A stretch of 64,000 bases of DNA, taken from positions 1 through 64,000 of the forward strand of contig NZ_SRPE01000011.1 of assembly GCF_004785645.1 (NCBI RefSeq), given 5' to 3'. The first letter of the stretch is position 1. Every line of letters starts with the position of its first letter. A model generated the notes under the pieces. That model had not been told where the DNA came from, did no database searches, and worked only from the letters and a program-made list of their open reading frames with translations. Made by a program: the position numbers and the translations under genes. This stretch comes from Empedobacter tilapiae. Lineage in GTDB: Bacteria > Bacteroidota > Bacteroidia > Flavobacteriales > Weeksellaceae. Positions 8,286-16,655 of this stretch are shown here, in pieces.

Positions 8286-9941
8286 TTATAATTCAAAATC
8301 AATAGAATTAATCCAAACTTGTTCTTTGTCAATGTTTTTATTGAAATTTTCTTTCATAAAAAATGAATTATAATCTACTTTTTGATTGTATATCAATTTA
8401 TTATTTGCATAAATTTTCAATTTCTTACTTAGATTAATCATCTCAGGAGAAATATATAATCGAAATGATTTTACAGAAGATGTTTCAATATCAAATCTAT
8501 TTTTTGAATAAATTGCTTTGATTAAACCTGATTTACGAGGAAAATTAAAAGCCATTTTATCCACATCTTTTATTTGTAGACTATCATTATTATCATATTC
8601 TAACCATTTAGTTATTTTGAAATTATAATTTTTTTGCCACTCTTTTTTAGTTGAAATTGTATCCAGTTTTGTGATCTCTATCCAATCTACTTTTCCATAT
8701 TTCACATCATCTGTTTCCCAAATTAATTTCTTCGGAAATGGATTTCTTTTTCTATTCATTAAATCATCAAATAATATTTTATACGCAGCTTCTGAACCAT
8801 TAAATTCTGGAAACCAATGTGGATAACCATTATATCGATAATCTTTATAATCAATATTTAATGATTGCATCAATGCAGTTAAATCATCGTTTGCTTGTGG
8901 TGGAAAATAATAATCTAAATCTGTAGAGAAATTTATATAAGAACGATTCAATATATTTTGAACAAACGTTCCTCCTGTTCTAACAATTGGCTGCGTATTA
9001 AAGCCATAAAAACCTGCAAAAGAAGTGGGTTGTTTTACTAAATAATTAAAAGAACCACTTGCTCCATTAGAATGTCCCGTTAAAAATACTTTATTATCAT
9101 CTACATTAATTGTTGATTTTATTTGACGAATTATTTCTGGAATCATGTAGAATCCTTTATCTGAAGTTAACCAGTTGTAATTTTTATCAGCTTGAGGAAA
9201 TACTAAAATAACATCATGTTTATTAGCATATTTTGTATAAAATCTATTCCAACCTTTTAAATTATCATCTGTAGAAAATGTTCTCAACTCATTATAATTT
9301 ACAGCTCCATGAAGAAAAATAAGCATTGTATATTTCTTATTTGGATTATAATTTTTAGGTAAATGAATAAAATAAGAAGATTTTAAAGTGTCATTGATAG
9401 GAAAAAAAATAGAATAATTTTGTTCTTTCTTCGATAAATAAGATGAAGAATTTCTTAAACTTTTATAAAGTTTTTCCTTATCATTAATATCTACATTACT
9501 TGATTTCTTAGTTCTAAAAAATTCATCATTTGTCAATTGAATACTATCATAAAATTTTTTAGATATTTTATTTGAAGTTTCTACTAAATTCAACCAACGG
9601 TTATCTTTTAATAAGTTTTTAAACTTTATTCTAGAATCTTTATCTAAAATAAAATACCAACCAGGAAAAGGTTTAGAATTTTTCTTAACTAACTTTTCTA
9701 AAAAATCAAAACATTGAGTAGCTTGATTAACTTCGTTAGAAAGTTCCGCAGCATCATATAAATCGAAACTATTAATACTGTCTTTATGTAGATTAAATGC
9801 TTTTGTATAGTAATCTAAGGCTAAATCCTTTTTGTCTTCTTCAATTAGATTTTCAGCTTTTGAAATTAAATTTGAATAAGTTTCTTGGCTAAAAATCTGT
9901 GTGGATAGAAATGTAATAATTATAAAGATATAATTTTTCAT
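8286..9941 (-). CDS. Secreted alpha/beta hydrolase with TPR-like N-terminus and C-terminal extension
   Basis: 551 residues from the ATG at 9941 (MKNYIFIIITFLSTQIFSQ, a signal peptide); the longer frame from 9974 would spoil the signal. Order of parts: signal, TPR-like helices (about 22-120), linker, alpha/beta hydrolase domain with LIFLHGAVN, elbow GHSNGAS (S291), YPHWFPEF carrying a probable catalytic His, then about 150 extra residues that look like a beta-rich module. It shares the same architecture with the downstream 7145-8260 gene and is likely a duplicate that diverged. It is preceded by an AraC regulator gene on the same strand. Substrate not evident. Confidence 0.72.
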   Translation of the reverse strand: MKNYIFIIITFLSTQIFSQETYSNLISKAENLIEEDKKDLALDYYTKAFNLHKDSINSFDLYDAAELSNEVNQATQCFDFLEKLVKKNSKPFPGWYFILDKDSRIKFKNLLKDNRWLNLVETSNKISKKFYDSIQLTNDEFFRTKKSSNVDINDKEKLYKSLRNSSSYLSKKEQNYSIFFPINDTLKSSYFIHLPKNYNPNKKYTMLIFLHGAVNYNELRTFSTDDNLKGWNRFYTKYANKHDVILVFPQADKNYNWLTSDKGFYMIPEIIRQIKSTINVDDNKVFLTGHSNGASGSFNYLVKQPTSFAGFYGFNTQPIVRTGGTFVQNILNRSYINFSTDLDYYFPPQANDDLTALMQSLNIDYKDYRYNGYPHWFPEFNGSEAAYKILFDDLMNRKRNPFPKKLIWETDDVKYGKVDWIEITKLDTISTKKEWQKNYNFKITKWLEYDNNDSLQIKDVDKMAFNFPRKSGLIKAIYSKNRFDIETSSVKSFRLYISPEMINLSKKLKIYANNKLIYNQKVDYNSFFMKENFNKNIDKEQVWINSIDFEL

Positions 9942-10004
9942 GGGTTGAATTTTGTATAAAAATAGAATCAACAAACATAAAAAACTTGTAAAATTGGGAC
10001 ATTT

Positions 10005-10808
10005 TTAATCTTTATAGAATCTCCAAAAAGTATCTTGCTCCCCTATTAGTTGTCCATTTTTATAAAATTGATTGGGTGATTCTGAAACAAATTTTTTATA
10101 CAATCTATTAAAATGAGATTGATCCGTAAAATTTAATTTATGTGCAATCGACGTAAATGTCTCATCAGGATTATGTAACAATTTCTCTTCAATAGTTTTT
10201 CTAAATAAAACTATTTCATGAAAATTTTTAATGGAAACTCCAATATTTTCTTTGAAAACTCTATTGATATGTTTTCGACTAAAACCTAAATAATCAGCAA
10301 GTTGATTAACTGTAAAATCATCATAATGTTTAAAAATATAATCTATTGAATTTTCTATAATTACATTTTCAATTCTAGTTATTTTATTCAATAAAATAGT
10401 CTCAATTATTGAAATAAATTCTTCAGATTTTATGTGATTAAACAAATGATTGCATTCATCTTCATTGAAAAAATCTAAATCATCTATAATACTTGAGAAA
10501 TCTATATTAGTCAGAAATTGATTGATTCCAAAAGGTTTAAAAACCATTACAAACCGTTCAACTGAACCAATTTGCTGAATGTGTAAAACATCTGATCGTA
10601 GAGGAGTAAAAATTTGAAGAGGAATGCCATTTTGTTTGTAAACCGTATTTTCTTCTATATATTCATGCGATTTGTAAACAGAAATCGTATTATTATAATG
10701 TGGAAAACAATCATATACAGTTAATGTATTATCATGTTTAATATCAACATAATAATAATCAATATACTTTTTTAGTAGTTTGTTATTAGGTTTAAATGTT
10801 GTGAACAT
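10005..10808 (-). CDS. AraC family transcriptional regulator
   Basis: 267 residues. The C-terminal third has the two helix-turn-helix units of AraC/XylS proteins: TVNQLADYLGFSRKHINRVF and then TFTSIAHKLNFTDQSHFNRL, ending with the usual SPNQFYK. The N-terminal 150 residues are a divergent sensing domain (resembling DUF6597-type domains of Bacteroidota regulators), with no obvious ligand motif. It lies just upstream of, and on the same strand as, the two secreted hydrolase genes (gap 63 nt), so control of those genes is a reasonable guess. Confidence 0.85.
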   Translation of the reverse strand: MFTTFKPNNKLLKKYIDYYYVDIKHDNTLTVYDCFPHYNNTISVYKSHEYIEENTVYKQNGIPLQIFTPLRSDVLHIQQIGSVERFVMVFKPFGINQFLTNIDFSSIIDDLDFFNEDECNHLFNHIKSEEFISIIETILLNKITRIENVIIENSIDYIFKHYDDFTVNQLADYLGFSRKHINRVFKENIGVSIKNFHEIVLFRKTIEEKLLHNPDETFTSIAHKLNFTDQSHFNRLYKKFVSESPNQFYKNGQLIGEQDTFWRFYKD

Positions 10809-10834
10809 TAATAATTTTTAATCTAGATATTTAT

Positions 10835-11320
10835 TTAGCAGTTATGCAAAACAAATTTTACATTACTTCTTAACGTATATTTCTTGTTGATATAAGAAGT
10901 TAACAAATCTCCAAAACTCATATCAAGAGTTTCTCTTTGATTAGTTGAAAATAATTTCACAATCTTAATCAAATATTTATTTAGGTTAATCAGATCAAAA
11001 GTAAATTCTTTTATTAACCAAAACAGAGAATATAACGGAAGAAAAACCATATTGAAGAGAACTTGGAATCCATTCGCTAATTCTCCTTCTGACAAAAAAT
11101 GTTTTGAATAATCAAATTTAGAAAAATCAATATCATATTTTTCTATAAACGCTATCAAAAGTGATTCATTATCTAATCCTGATAAAAATAAATCTTCCTC
11201 AATCAGAATATCAACATTTTCAACTTTTTCTTTTGTTGTTTTTTCTAGAAAATTTTTAACTTCTATATACGATTGTCTTAAAGTTGCGAAATCTACATAT
11301 AAAATCTGTTTTTCTTCCAT
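10835..11320 (-). CDS. DUF1493-like (acyl-carrier-like) protein
   Basis: 161 residues from the ATG at 11320; a GTG two codons upstream is possible. The segment GLDNESLLIAFIEKYDIDFSKFDYSKHF and the later MSFGDLL follow the pattern of DUF1493, a family with an acyl-carrier-protein-like fold, though the serine for phosphopantetheine is not conserved in a DSL motif. A hydrophobic stretch (about 88-115) could be membrane-associated. It starts 6 nt after the stop of the 100-residue gene upstream, so the two are translated from one message. Function unknown; the family call is moderate. Confidence 0.5.
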   Translation of the reverse strand: MEEKQILYVDFATLRQSYIEVKNFLEKTTKEKVENVDILIEEDLFLSGLDNESLLIAFIEKYDIDFSKFDYSKHFLSEGELANGFQVLFNMVFLPLYSLFWLIKEFTFDLINLNKYLIKIVKLFSTNQRETLDMSFGDLLTSYINKKYTLRSNVKFVLHNC

Positions 11321-11326
11321 AATCAC

Positions 11327-11629
11327 TTACTTCAACAGTACATTATCTTCTAATTCTTGCTTCGAAATCTGAAAATGTTTGACAAATTCTTGCTCAAAAG
11401 ATTCTAAATCCATTGTAATTTCCCAATCACCAAATTCATTTTCGAACAAATCAATCATATGTTCTTTTAAATCATCTAATTTTTGTTGAATAAATTCATT
11501 TTGCTGAATATCTTCTGCATCTTTCTTATCTAATACAACTTGTTGATTGATTTTTCTCAGAATTAAAGCATTGATAAATTCTTCATGCATATTCATAAAA
11601 TCCTCAATCGTACCTGTAAATTGTGTCAT
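11327..11629 (-). CDS. Hypothetical protein, acidic, paired with the DUF1493-like gene
   Basis: 100 residues, strongly acidic (many Glu and Asp), no signal peptide or membrane segment, predicted mostly helical. No family recognised. It is the first gene of a two-gene unit with the DUF1493-like protein and diverges from the aldo/keto reductase gene. The short acidic form and tight coupling suggest a partner protein, but that is a guess. Confidence 0.6.
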   Translation of the reverse strand: MTQFTGTIEDFMNMHEEFINALILRKINQQVVLDKKDAEDIQQNEFIQQKLDDLKEHMIDLFENEFGDWEITMDLESFEQEFVKHFQISKQELEDNVLLK

Positions 11630-11769
11630 TTTTAATATTTTTTCCTACCACTTTTCGAGAATAAATATAGAACTATTTTATTAACAAACAATTAAATTTA
11701 AGATTTCTATAAATGAGTTTTAACATAAGAATTAACGTCTACTAATTATTGAAATTGGTTGTTTTGAGA

Positions 11770-11777
11770 TAAATTTG
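11770..11777 (+). promoter_or_regulatory. Promoter -7 box (TAAATTTG) of the aldo/keto reductase gene
   Basis: TAAATTTG matches the Bacteroidota primary sigma consensus TAnnTTTG. A TTG about 18 nt upstream (11749-11751) can serve as the -33 element. It lies 20 nt before the ATG at 11798. Confidence 0.5.
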
Positions 11778-11797
11778 AATATATAAATATTGAAAAA

Positions 11798-12637
11798 ATG
11801 GAAAACTTTAAACTATCAAATGGAATCGAAATTCCTGCAATCGGATTTGGAACATGGTTATTAGAAGGTGAAAAAGTTACAGAACCTCTAAAAATAGCGC
11901 TAAAAAAAGGATATACTCATATTGACACAGCAGCAATCTACAAAAATGAAAAAGAAATTGGCGCTGTTCTCAAAGCTGAAAATGTAGATCGTAGCAAATT
12001 ATTTATAACATCTAAATGTTGGAATTCTGAGCGTGGATACGAAAAAGCAATGGGTGCATTTGAGCAAACTTTAGCTGATTTACAGACTGACTATTTGGAT
12101 TTATATTTGATTCATTGGCCTGCAAATGAAACACAATTTCCTGATAATTGGGCAGAATTGAATGCTGAAACTTGGCGAGCTTTTGAGGAAATTTACAAAT
12201 CTGGAAAAGCAAAAGCTATTGGTGTAAGTAATTTCAATATCAATCATTTGGAAGCTTTATTTGAAACAGCTAAAATCAAACCAATGGTTAATCAAATTGA
12301 GATTCATCCAGGTCATTCGCAACCAGAATTAGTCAATTTTTGTAAACAACACGATTTGTTGGTTGAAGCATGGAGTCCACTAGGTTCAGGAAGAATTTTA
12401 GAGAACGAATTAATTGTTTCTTTGGCGGAAAAAAACAATGTTTCGGTTGGTCAAATTTGTATTAATTATTGTTTGGCGAAAGAAATTTTACCACTTCCTC
12501 GCTCCTCTTCAGAAAAAAACATTGAAGCAAATTTAACTTCTAATAGTTTTAAATTGAGCGCAGAAGATGTAAAAGCGATTGATGAAATGTCAGCTGATGG
12601 TTTTTCTGGATTGAATCCTTCAATGGTTGAATTTTAA
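11798..12637 (+). CDS. Aldo/keto reductase
   Basis: 279 residues, normal length for a cytosolic AKR. The catalytic tetrad is visible: D43 and Y48 in HIDTAAIYKN, K73 in ITSKCW and H106 in LIHWP. The NADPH-binding end is seen in PLPRSSSEKNIEAN. Closest in style to the 2,5-diketogluconate reductase/AKR5 group that reduces small aldehydes and ketones. It stands alone with its own promoter-like box and terminator. The physiological substrate cannot be told. Confidence 0.9.
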   Translation: MENFKLSNGIEIPAIGFGTWLLEGEKVTEPLKIALKKGYTHIDTAAIYKNEKEIGAVLKAENVDRSKLFITSKCWNSERGYEKAMGAFEQTLADLQTDYLDLYLIHWPANETQFPDNWAELNAETWRAFEEIYKSGKAKAIGVSNFNINHLEALFETAKIKPMVNQIEIHPGHSQPELVNFCKQHDLLVEAWSPLGSGRILENELIVSLAEKNNVSVGQICINYCLAKEILPLPRSSSEKNIEANLTSNSFKLSAEDVKAIDEMSADGFSGLNPSMVEF

Positions 12638-12671
12638 CAAGTTAAACAAATTCACTAAAATAAATTTCAAA

Positions 12672-12696
12672 AACCTCTGTAAAACAGAGGTTTTTT
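12672..12696 (+). terminator. Rho-independent terminator after the aldo/keto reductase
   Basis: Stem AACCTCTGT/ACAGAGGTT around a 3-nt A loop, followed by TTTT. About 35 nt after the stop. Confidence 0.85.
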
Positions 12697-12760
12697 CGTT
12701 TTAAATCTTCAAAAAATCAATACTTTTACTTTTTTAAATGATAAAATAAAATTATTCGAT

Positions 12761-13855
12761 ATGAGCCAAAATCCTGAAAATCCATTCAAAACTTATTTTG
12801 ATCAAACCCTTGAAAGATGTGGTTTTGATGAAGATTTGAAAGCTGGTATTTTATTTTTTTTAGGTGAAAGTATTATTGCTGCGAACACCAATCAATTGAT
12901 GAATATGTTTACGGAAGAAGAAAAGATTCAGCAAGAATTTCGTCGTTTGTTTACGTTGTATGCTACGCCAAATGCTGACATTAATCCTCTTGAAGCTTTA
13001 GACACAGCTCCAATCAAGCAAATTATTTATACATACAATGAAATTTATGTAAATTCAATTAGAAATAAATCATTTGATTTTGATAAGGTTATCAATGATA
13101 ATTTAAAGTCAGAGTTTAAATTAGATTTTATCGAAGAATTTAAAAATAAACAATATAAATTAGTTACAAATCATAACTTAAATACTTCTTTTTTCAAACA
13201 AATTGGATCATATCTTAATCAATTTGAATTGAGCTATGAGGATATTTATTTGACTGGAATTAATTATTATCAAACAAATCAGAAAATAGATTTTGAAGGG
13301 ATAAATGTATTGAATTTGAACATTATTGATAGTTTTTCGCCTTTGTATACAACATTGTTTCATTATCCATTATTGTACACATATTATCCTGCGAATCTGA
13401 ATGCAAATCATTTGTTTAGTTCGATTTTGCAGTTTCTATATTTACATACCAACACGGATATTGCGAAACATATTCACGCTTTCCACAACCATATTTTTTA
13501 TGAAAATAATCCGAGAAAAGTTCGTAAAGGTTGGGAATTCGAAGAATTGGAGCGTGGTATTTTGATTTCGCAAACTTTCCATAATGCATTAAACATTCGT
13601 AAATCTCCTATTTTTGGAACTCGTGCAGACTTTTTAGCTTCGGATAATTATTTATTAAATGAACTGAAAGATCAAAATATTCCGTTGGAGAATTTTAAAG
13701 CCTTAATGACCAAAACAATTGAAGAATATTACGAGGCAGATATTGATGAAGTGGTTGCTGGAAAGCTAAATCATGCTGAATTTTTACAACTTTTAGCAAT
13801 TATTTTCTACGAAACTTCTGCAAATACAATGATTGTAAAAGGATGGAAAAACTAA
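12761..13855 (+). CDS. Hypothetical protein, 364 aa, unrecognised
   Basis: Cytosolic (no signal, no clear membrane helix), rich in Asn, Tyr, Phe and Leu, with a predicted helical start (NPFKTYFDQTLERCGFDEDLK). The middle has a long run of aromatic residues (LFHYPLLYTYYPANLN) and a HIHAFHNHIFYENNPRKVRKG segment with several histidines. I do not recognise a family. Its last 13 nt overlap the start of the next gene, so the two are translationally coupled. Confidence 0.65.
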   Translation: MSQNPENPFKTYFDQTLERCGFDEDLKAGILFFLGESIIAANTNQLMNMFTEEEKIQQEFRRLFTLYATPNADINPLEALDTAPIKQIIYTYNEIYVNSIRNKSFDFDKVINDNLKSEFKLDFIEEFKNKQYKLVTNHNLNTSFFKQIGSYLNQFELSYEDIYLTGINYYQTNQKIDFEGINVLNLNIIDSFSPLYTTLFHYPLLYTYYPANLNANHLFSSILQFLYLHTNTDIAKHIHAFHNHIFYENNPRKVRKGWEFEELERGILISQTFHNALNIRKSPIFGTRADFLASDNYLLNELKDQNIPLENFKALMTKTIEEYYEADIDEVVAGKLNHAEFLQLLAIIFYETSANTMIVKGWKN

Positions 13856-14106
13856 CTATTAATCAAGAAAATCGAATCAAATTAGAAGAACATTTTGACG
13901 AACTTTTGCCAAGATTACCTTTTGAAATGGTTTCATTTTACGAATCGAGTAATTCTTGGGAAGGACAAATTGAATATAATTTGAATTTGGAAACGGGAGA
14001 ATTGACGTATAATACCATTGAAAATGTAAAACATCAAATCGAAATTTCGCCTGAAATGATACAACGCATCGAAAGTGAAATGATCTTGATGTTGGAGAAT
14101 TTATAG
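13843..14106 (+). CDS. Hypothetical protein, 87 aa, coupled to the preceding gene
   Basis: Small acidic protein (MEKLTINQENRIKLEEHF...), no signal peptide. The start ATG overlaps the end of the 364-residue gene by 13 nt in another frame, which supports both genes being real. No family recognised. A SWEGQIEYNLNLETGELTYN segment looks like paired beta strands. It is closed by a hairpin shared with the convergent YceI gene. Confidence 0.6.
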   Translation: MEKLTINQENRIKLEEHFDELLPRLPFEMVSFYESSNSWEGQIEYNLNLETGELTYNTIENVKHQIEISPEMIQRIESEMILMLENL

Positions 14107-14115
14107 ATATTAAAT

Positions 14116-14146
14116 AAAAAGCCACTTCGTTTGAAGTGGCTTTTTA
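14116..14146. terminator. Bidirectional terminator hairpin
   Basis: Stem AAAAAGCCACTTC/GAAGTGGCTTTTT with a 4-nt loop, A-run on the left and T-run on the right. It lies between the convergent 13843-14106 and 14165-14683 genes. Confidence 0.88.
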
Positions 14147-14164
14147 TGCTATTAAAAATTATAA

Positions 14165-14683
14165 TTACTGGGCTTGAGTAAACTCTAAATTCACCAATAA
14201 TTTTACTTTATCCGAAACAACTAATCCTCCTGCTTCTGTTACTTGGCTCCATCCTAATCCGTAATCTTTACGATTGATTTCTCCTGAAAATTCGAAACCA
14301 GCTCTTTCTAATCCCCATGGATCAGTGATAACTCCACCAAAATCTGCATTCAAAGTGATTGGTTTTTTCTCTCCACGGATTTCTAAAGTTCCGTCAATTT
14401 TTCCATTTTGAATACCTGAAGTACTTTCAAATTTCATTTCTGGAAATTGTTCAGCAGCAAAAAAATCAGCTGATTTTAAATGTCCATCACGGTCTGAATT
14501 TTTTGTATTAATTGAATCTACTTTTGCATCAAATTCAAATTTTGCATCAGAAAAATCGTTGCTATTACTTTCTACACCAGCATTGAAATGATCAAAATTT
14601 CCTGTTACTGTAGAAATTACCATATGTTTTACTTTAAATTGAACTTCTGAATGAGAAGGGTCTAAATTCCATTTTGTTACCAT
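14165..14683 (-). CDS. YceI family protein (cytosolic)
   Basis: 172 residues of a single YceI lipocalin-like beta-barrel that in relatives binds isoprenoid lipids. The N-terminal WNLDPSHSEVQFKVKHM and the later SADFFAAEQFPEMKF are hallmark YceI motifs. Unlike its paralog at 15565-16137 it has no signal peptide and should stay in the cytosol. It is the last gene of a three-gene minus-strand unit YceI - extradiol dioxygenase - YceI. What ligand it binds is not known. Confidence 0.88.
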   Translation of the reverse strand: MVTKWNLDPSHSEVQFKVKHMVISTVTGNFDHFNAGVESNSNDFSDAKFEFDAKVDSINTKNSDRDGHLKSADFFAAEQFPEMKFESTSGIQNGKIDGTLEIRGEKKPITLNADFGGVITDPWGLERAGFEFSGEINRKDYGLGWSQVTEAGGLVVSDKVKLLVNLEFTQAQ

Positions 14684-14718
14684 AATGTTTTGTTTTTATT
14701 TATTATTTAAATTGATTT

Positions 14719-15537
14719 TTATCCTATTTTGAATGATAACATTCCTAATGATCCGTAAATTAGTTTATCATTAAAAATTGTTATTTCTTCTTCTTTTCCT
14801 TGTAATGCTAATGCGTAAATAGATGGTAAATAATGTTCCATAGATGGTACAGCAAGATTAAAAGCACTGCCTTTTTGTACAAAATTGAACAATTCGTCAT
14901 GATTGCCTATCTGTACAATATTCTTGAAGGTATCATTTACTTCGTAAGCCCAATCGTAACCAGCATTTGGCTCGTTCCAATTTAATGCTCTCAAATTGTG
15001 TACAACATTTCCACTTCCTACTATTAATACACCTTTATTACGCAAAACGTCTAATTCCTTCGCTAATTCGTAATGTTCTTTAGGCGTTTTATAAACATCT
15101 AAACTCAGTTCTATCATCGGAACATCTGCTTCTGGATACAAAAATTTAATCACACTCCAAGAACCATGGTCAAATCCCCACATTTTATCTAAATCGACAT
15201 CTGTTGTTTTAATTAAATTTTTGATCTCTATAGCCAATTCCGGACTTCCTGGTGCTGGATATTCAACATTGAATAAAGCTTGCGGAAAACCATAAAAATC
15301 GTGAATCGTTTTGGGTTGTTCTAAAGCTGTAACTTTAGTTCCTTTCGTTTCCCAATGTGCCGAAATACAAACAATTGCGTTTGGTTTTGGAATTGTTTTT
15401 CCAATATTCTTCCAACCTTCTACAAAAATATTTTCTTCAATTGCGTTCATCGGAGAGCCATGTCCTAAAAATAACACTGGCATTTTATCAGTTGTAGAAA
15501 AACTTGAAGTTATTGATTTTAATGTATTGAAATTCAC
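14719..15537 (-). CDS. ygiD: Class III extradiol ring-cleavage dioxygenase, YgiD/DODA family
   Basis: 272 residues (a second ATG at codon 19, MPVLFLGHGSP, is possible). Expected metal-binding histidines lie in LGHGSPMNA (H26) and CISAHWET (H61), with further His in GSGNVVHN and EHYLPS, typical of the single-domain LigB/YgiD family that cleaves 4,5-DOPA-like catechols with Fe or Zn at the site. It sits between two YceI genes with 27- and 35-nt gaps, so it is co-transcribed with them. The natural substrate is uncertain. Confidence 0.85.
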   Translation of the reverse strand: MNFNTLKSITSSFSTTDKMPVLFLGHGSPMNAIEENIFVEGWKNIGKTIPKPNAIVCISAHWETKGTKVTALEQPKTIHDFYGFPQALFNVEYPAPGSPELAIEIKNLIKTTDVDLDKMWGFDHGSWSVIKFLYPEADVPMIELSLDVYKTPKEHYELAKELDVLRNKGVLIVGSGNVVHNLRALNWNEPNAGYDWAYEVNDTFKNIVQIGNHDELFNFVQKGSAFNLAVPSMEHYLPSIYALALQGKEEEITIFNDKLIYGSLGMLSFKIG

Positions 15538-15564
15538 GATTTTTATAGTAAATTTTATTTATTA

Positions 15565-16137
15565 TTATTTAGCTTTTGGAGCTGCAAATTCTAAGTTTGA
15601 TATTAATGTAACAACATCACCTACAACAGCTTCTGGGAAATTACCACCGATATTAAAATCACTTCTTTTTACATCTCCTTTTACTGTAAATCCATACGTT
15701 TTAACTCCGTTATTGTTGATACTTCCGTTATAAACTAATTTTAATGCAACTGGTTTAGTTACTCCGTTTAATGTTAAATCACCAACCATTTTAAATTGAT
15801 TTCCTTTAACACGTGTAATTCCTTTTGAAGAGAATTCTAGTTTTGAATTTTTTGCTGCATTGAAAAAATCTGGTGATTTTAAATGATTATCACGTGCCTC
15901 AACTCCTGTATTGATTGAATTGATATCTGCAACTACATGAAATTTTGCATCGCTTAAATCTTCTTTTGTAAAGTTTAAATGAACATCAAAATTTTGAAAT
16001 TGACCTTCAACATCAGAAATAGTCATATGAGATACCGAAAAGCCTAATTTTGAATGCGCTTTATCATTAGTATAATTTTGAGCGAATGCAGACATTGAAG
16101 CTGCTGATAACATTAACGTGAATAATAATTTTTTCAT
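15565..16137 (-). CDS. YceI family protein (periplasmic)
   Basis: 190 residues with a clear signal peptide (MKKLLFTLMLSAASMSAFAQ) followed by one YceI domain: TNDKAHSKLGFSVSHM, DNHLKSPDFFNAAK and the closing SNLEF. It should lie in the periplasm and bind a lipid-like molecule. First gene of the YceI - dioxygenase - YceI unit. The paralog at 14165-14683 has the same domain without export signal. Confidence 0.9.
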   Translation of the reverse strand: MKKLLFTLMLSAASMSAFAQNYTNDKAHSKLGFSVSHMTISDVEGQFQNFDVHLNFTKEDLSDAKFHVVADINSINTGVEARDNHLKSPDFFNAAKNSKLEFSSKGITRVKGNQFKMVGDLTLNGVTKPVALKLVYNGSINNNGVKTYGFTVKGDVKRSDFNIGGNFPEAVVGDVVTLISNLEFAAPKAK

Positions 16138-16320
16138 AACGAATGATTATTTGATTGTTTTTAATTAATTATTTTGATAAGACAAATTTAGCTCAGTCAT
16201 CAACTAGATTTCATTGACATAAGATAAGAAATCAAAAAACATGATTTTTTCAACTAAAAAACATTCAAATTGTATCAATTAATATTCCAAAAAGTAAAGA
16301 TTTTGAATTCGTTAACAATA

Positions 16321-16345
16321 AAAAAACACTTCAATAGAAGTGTTT
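16321..16345 (-). terminator. Terminator after the 99-aa gene
   Basis: On the minus strand, stem AACACTTC/GAAGTGTT with a 4-nt loop followed by a run of T. It lies just past the stop at 16350. Confidence 0.75.
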
Positions 16346-16349
16346 AATA

Positions 16350-16649
16350 TTATTTCACTGGACTGAAATACCAGTAGGTAGATGTTTTTTTATTTTCAAT
16401 TTCCAAATATTCTGGAAATGCTTGCGGTAATAAATGTAATTCTTCCGATTTTTTCAAATCTGTTAGAATTTGACGCAAAGGATATCCTTTTTTTCGATCG
16501 TGAGGAAAATATCCTTTTTCAATTAAGAAAGGCATCATATCCTTCGTTTTTACACGTTCCAACTTATTTTCTGTTAAATAAGCCTGAATATCTTCGCTCA
16601 TTTTTTTGACCACTTCTCGGTCTACTTTAATATATTCGTTTCTCTTCAT
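16350..16649 (-). CDS. Conserved hypothetical protein downstream of map
   Basis: 99 residues, basic, no signal. The sequence starts MKRNEYIKVDREVVKKMSED and contains HDRKKGYPLRQIL, suggesting a small winged-helix-like or nucleic-acid-related fold, but I recognise no family. It starts 6 nt after the stop of the methionine aminopeptidase gene and shares its message. Confidence 0.6.
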   Translation of the reverse strand: MKRNEYIKVDREVVKKMSEDIQAYLTENKLERVKTKDMMPFLIEKGYFPHDRKKGYPLRQILTDLKKSEELHLLPQAFPEYLEIENKKTSTYWYFSPVK

Positions 16650-16655
16650 ATAATT

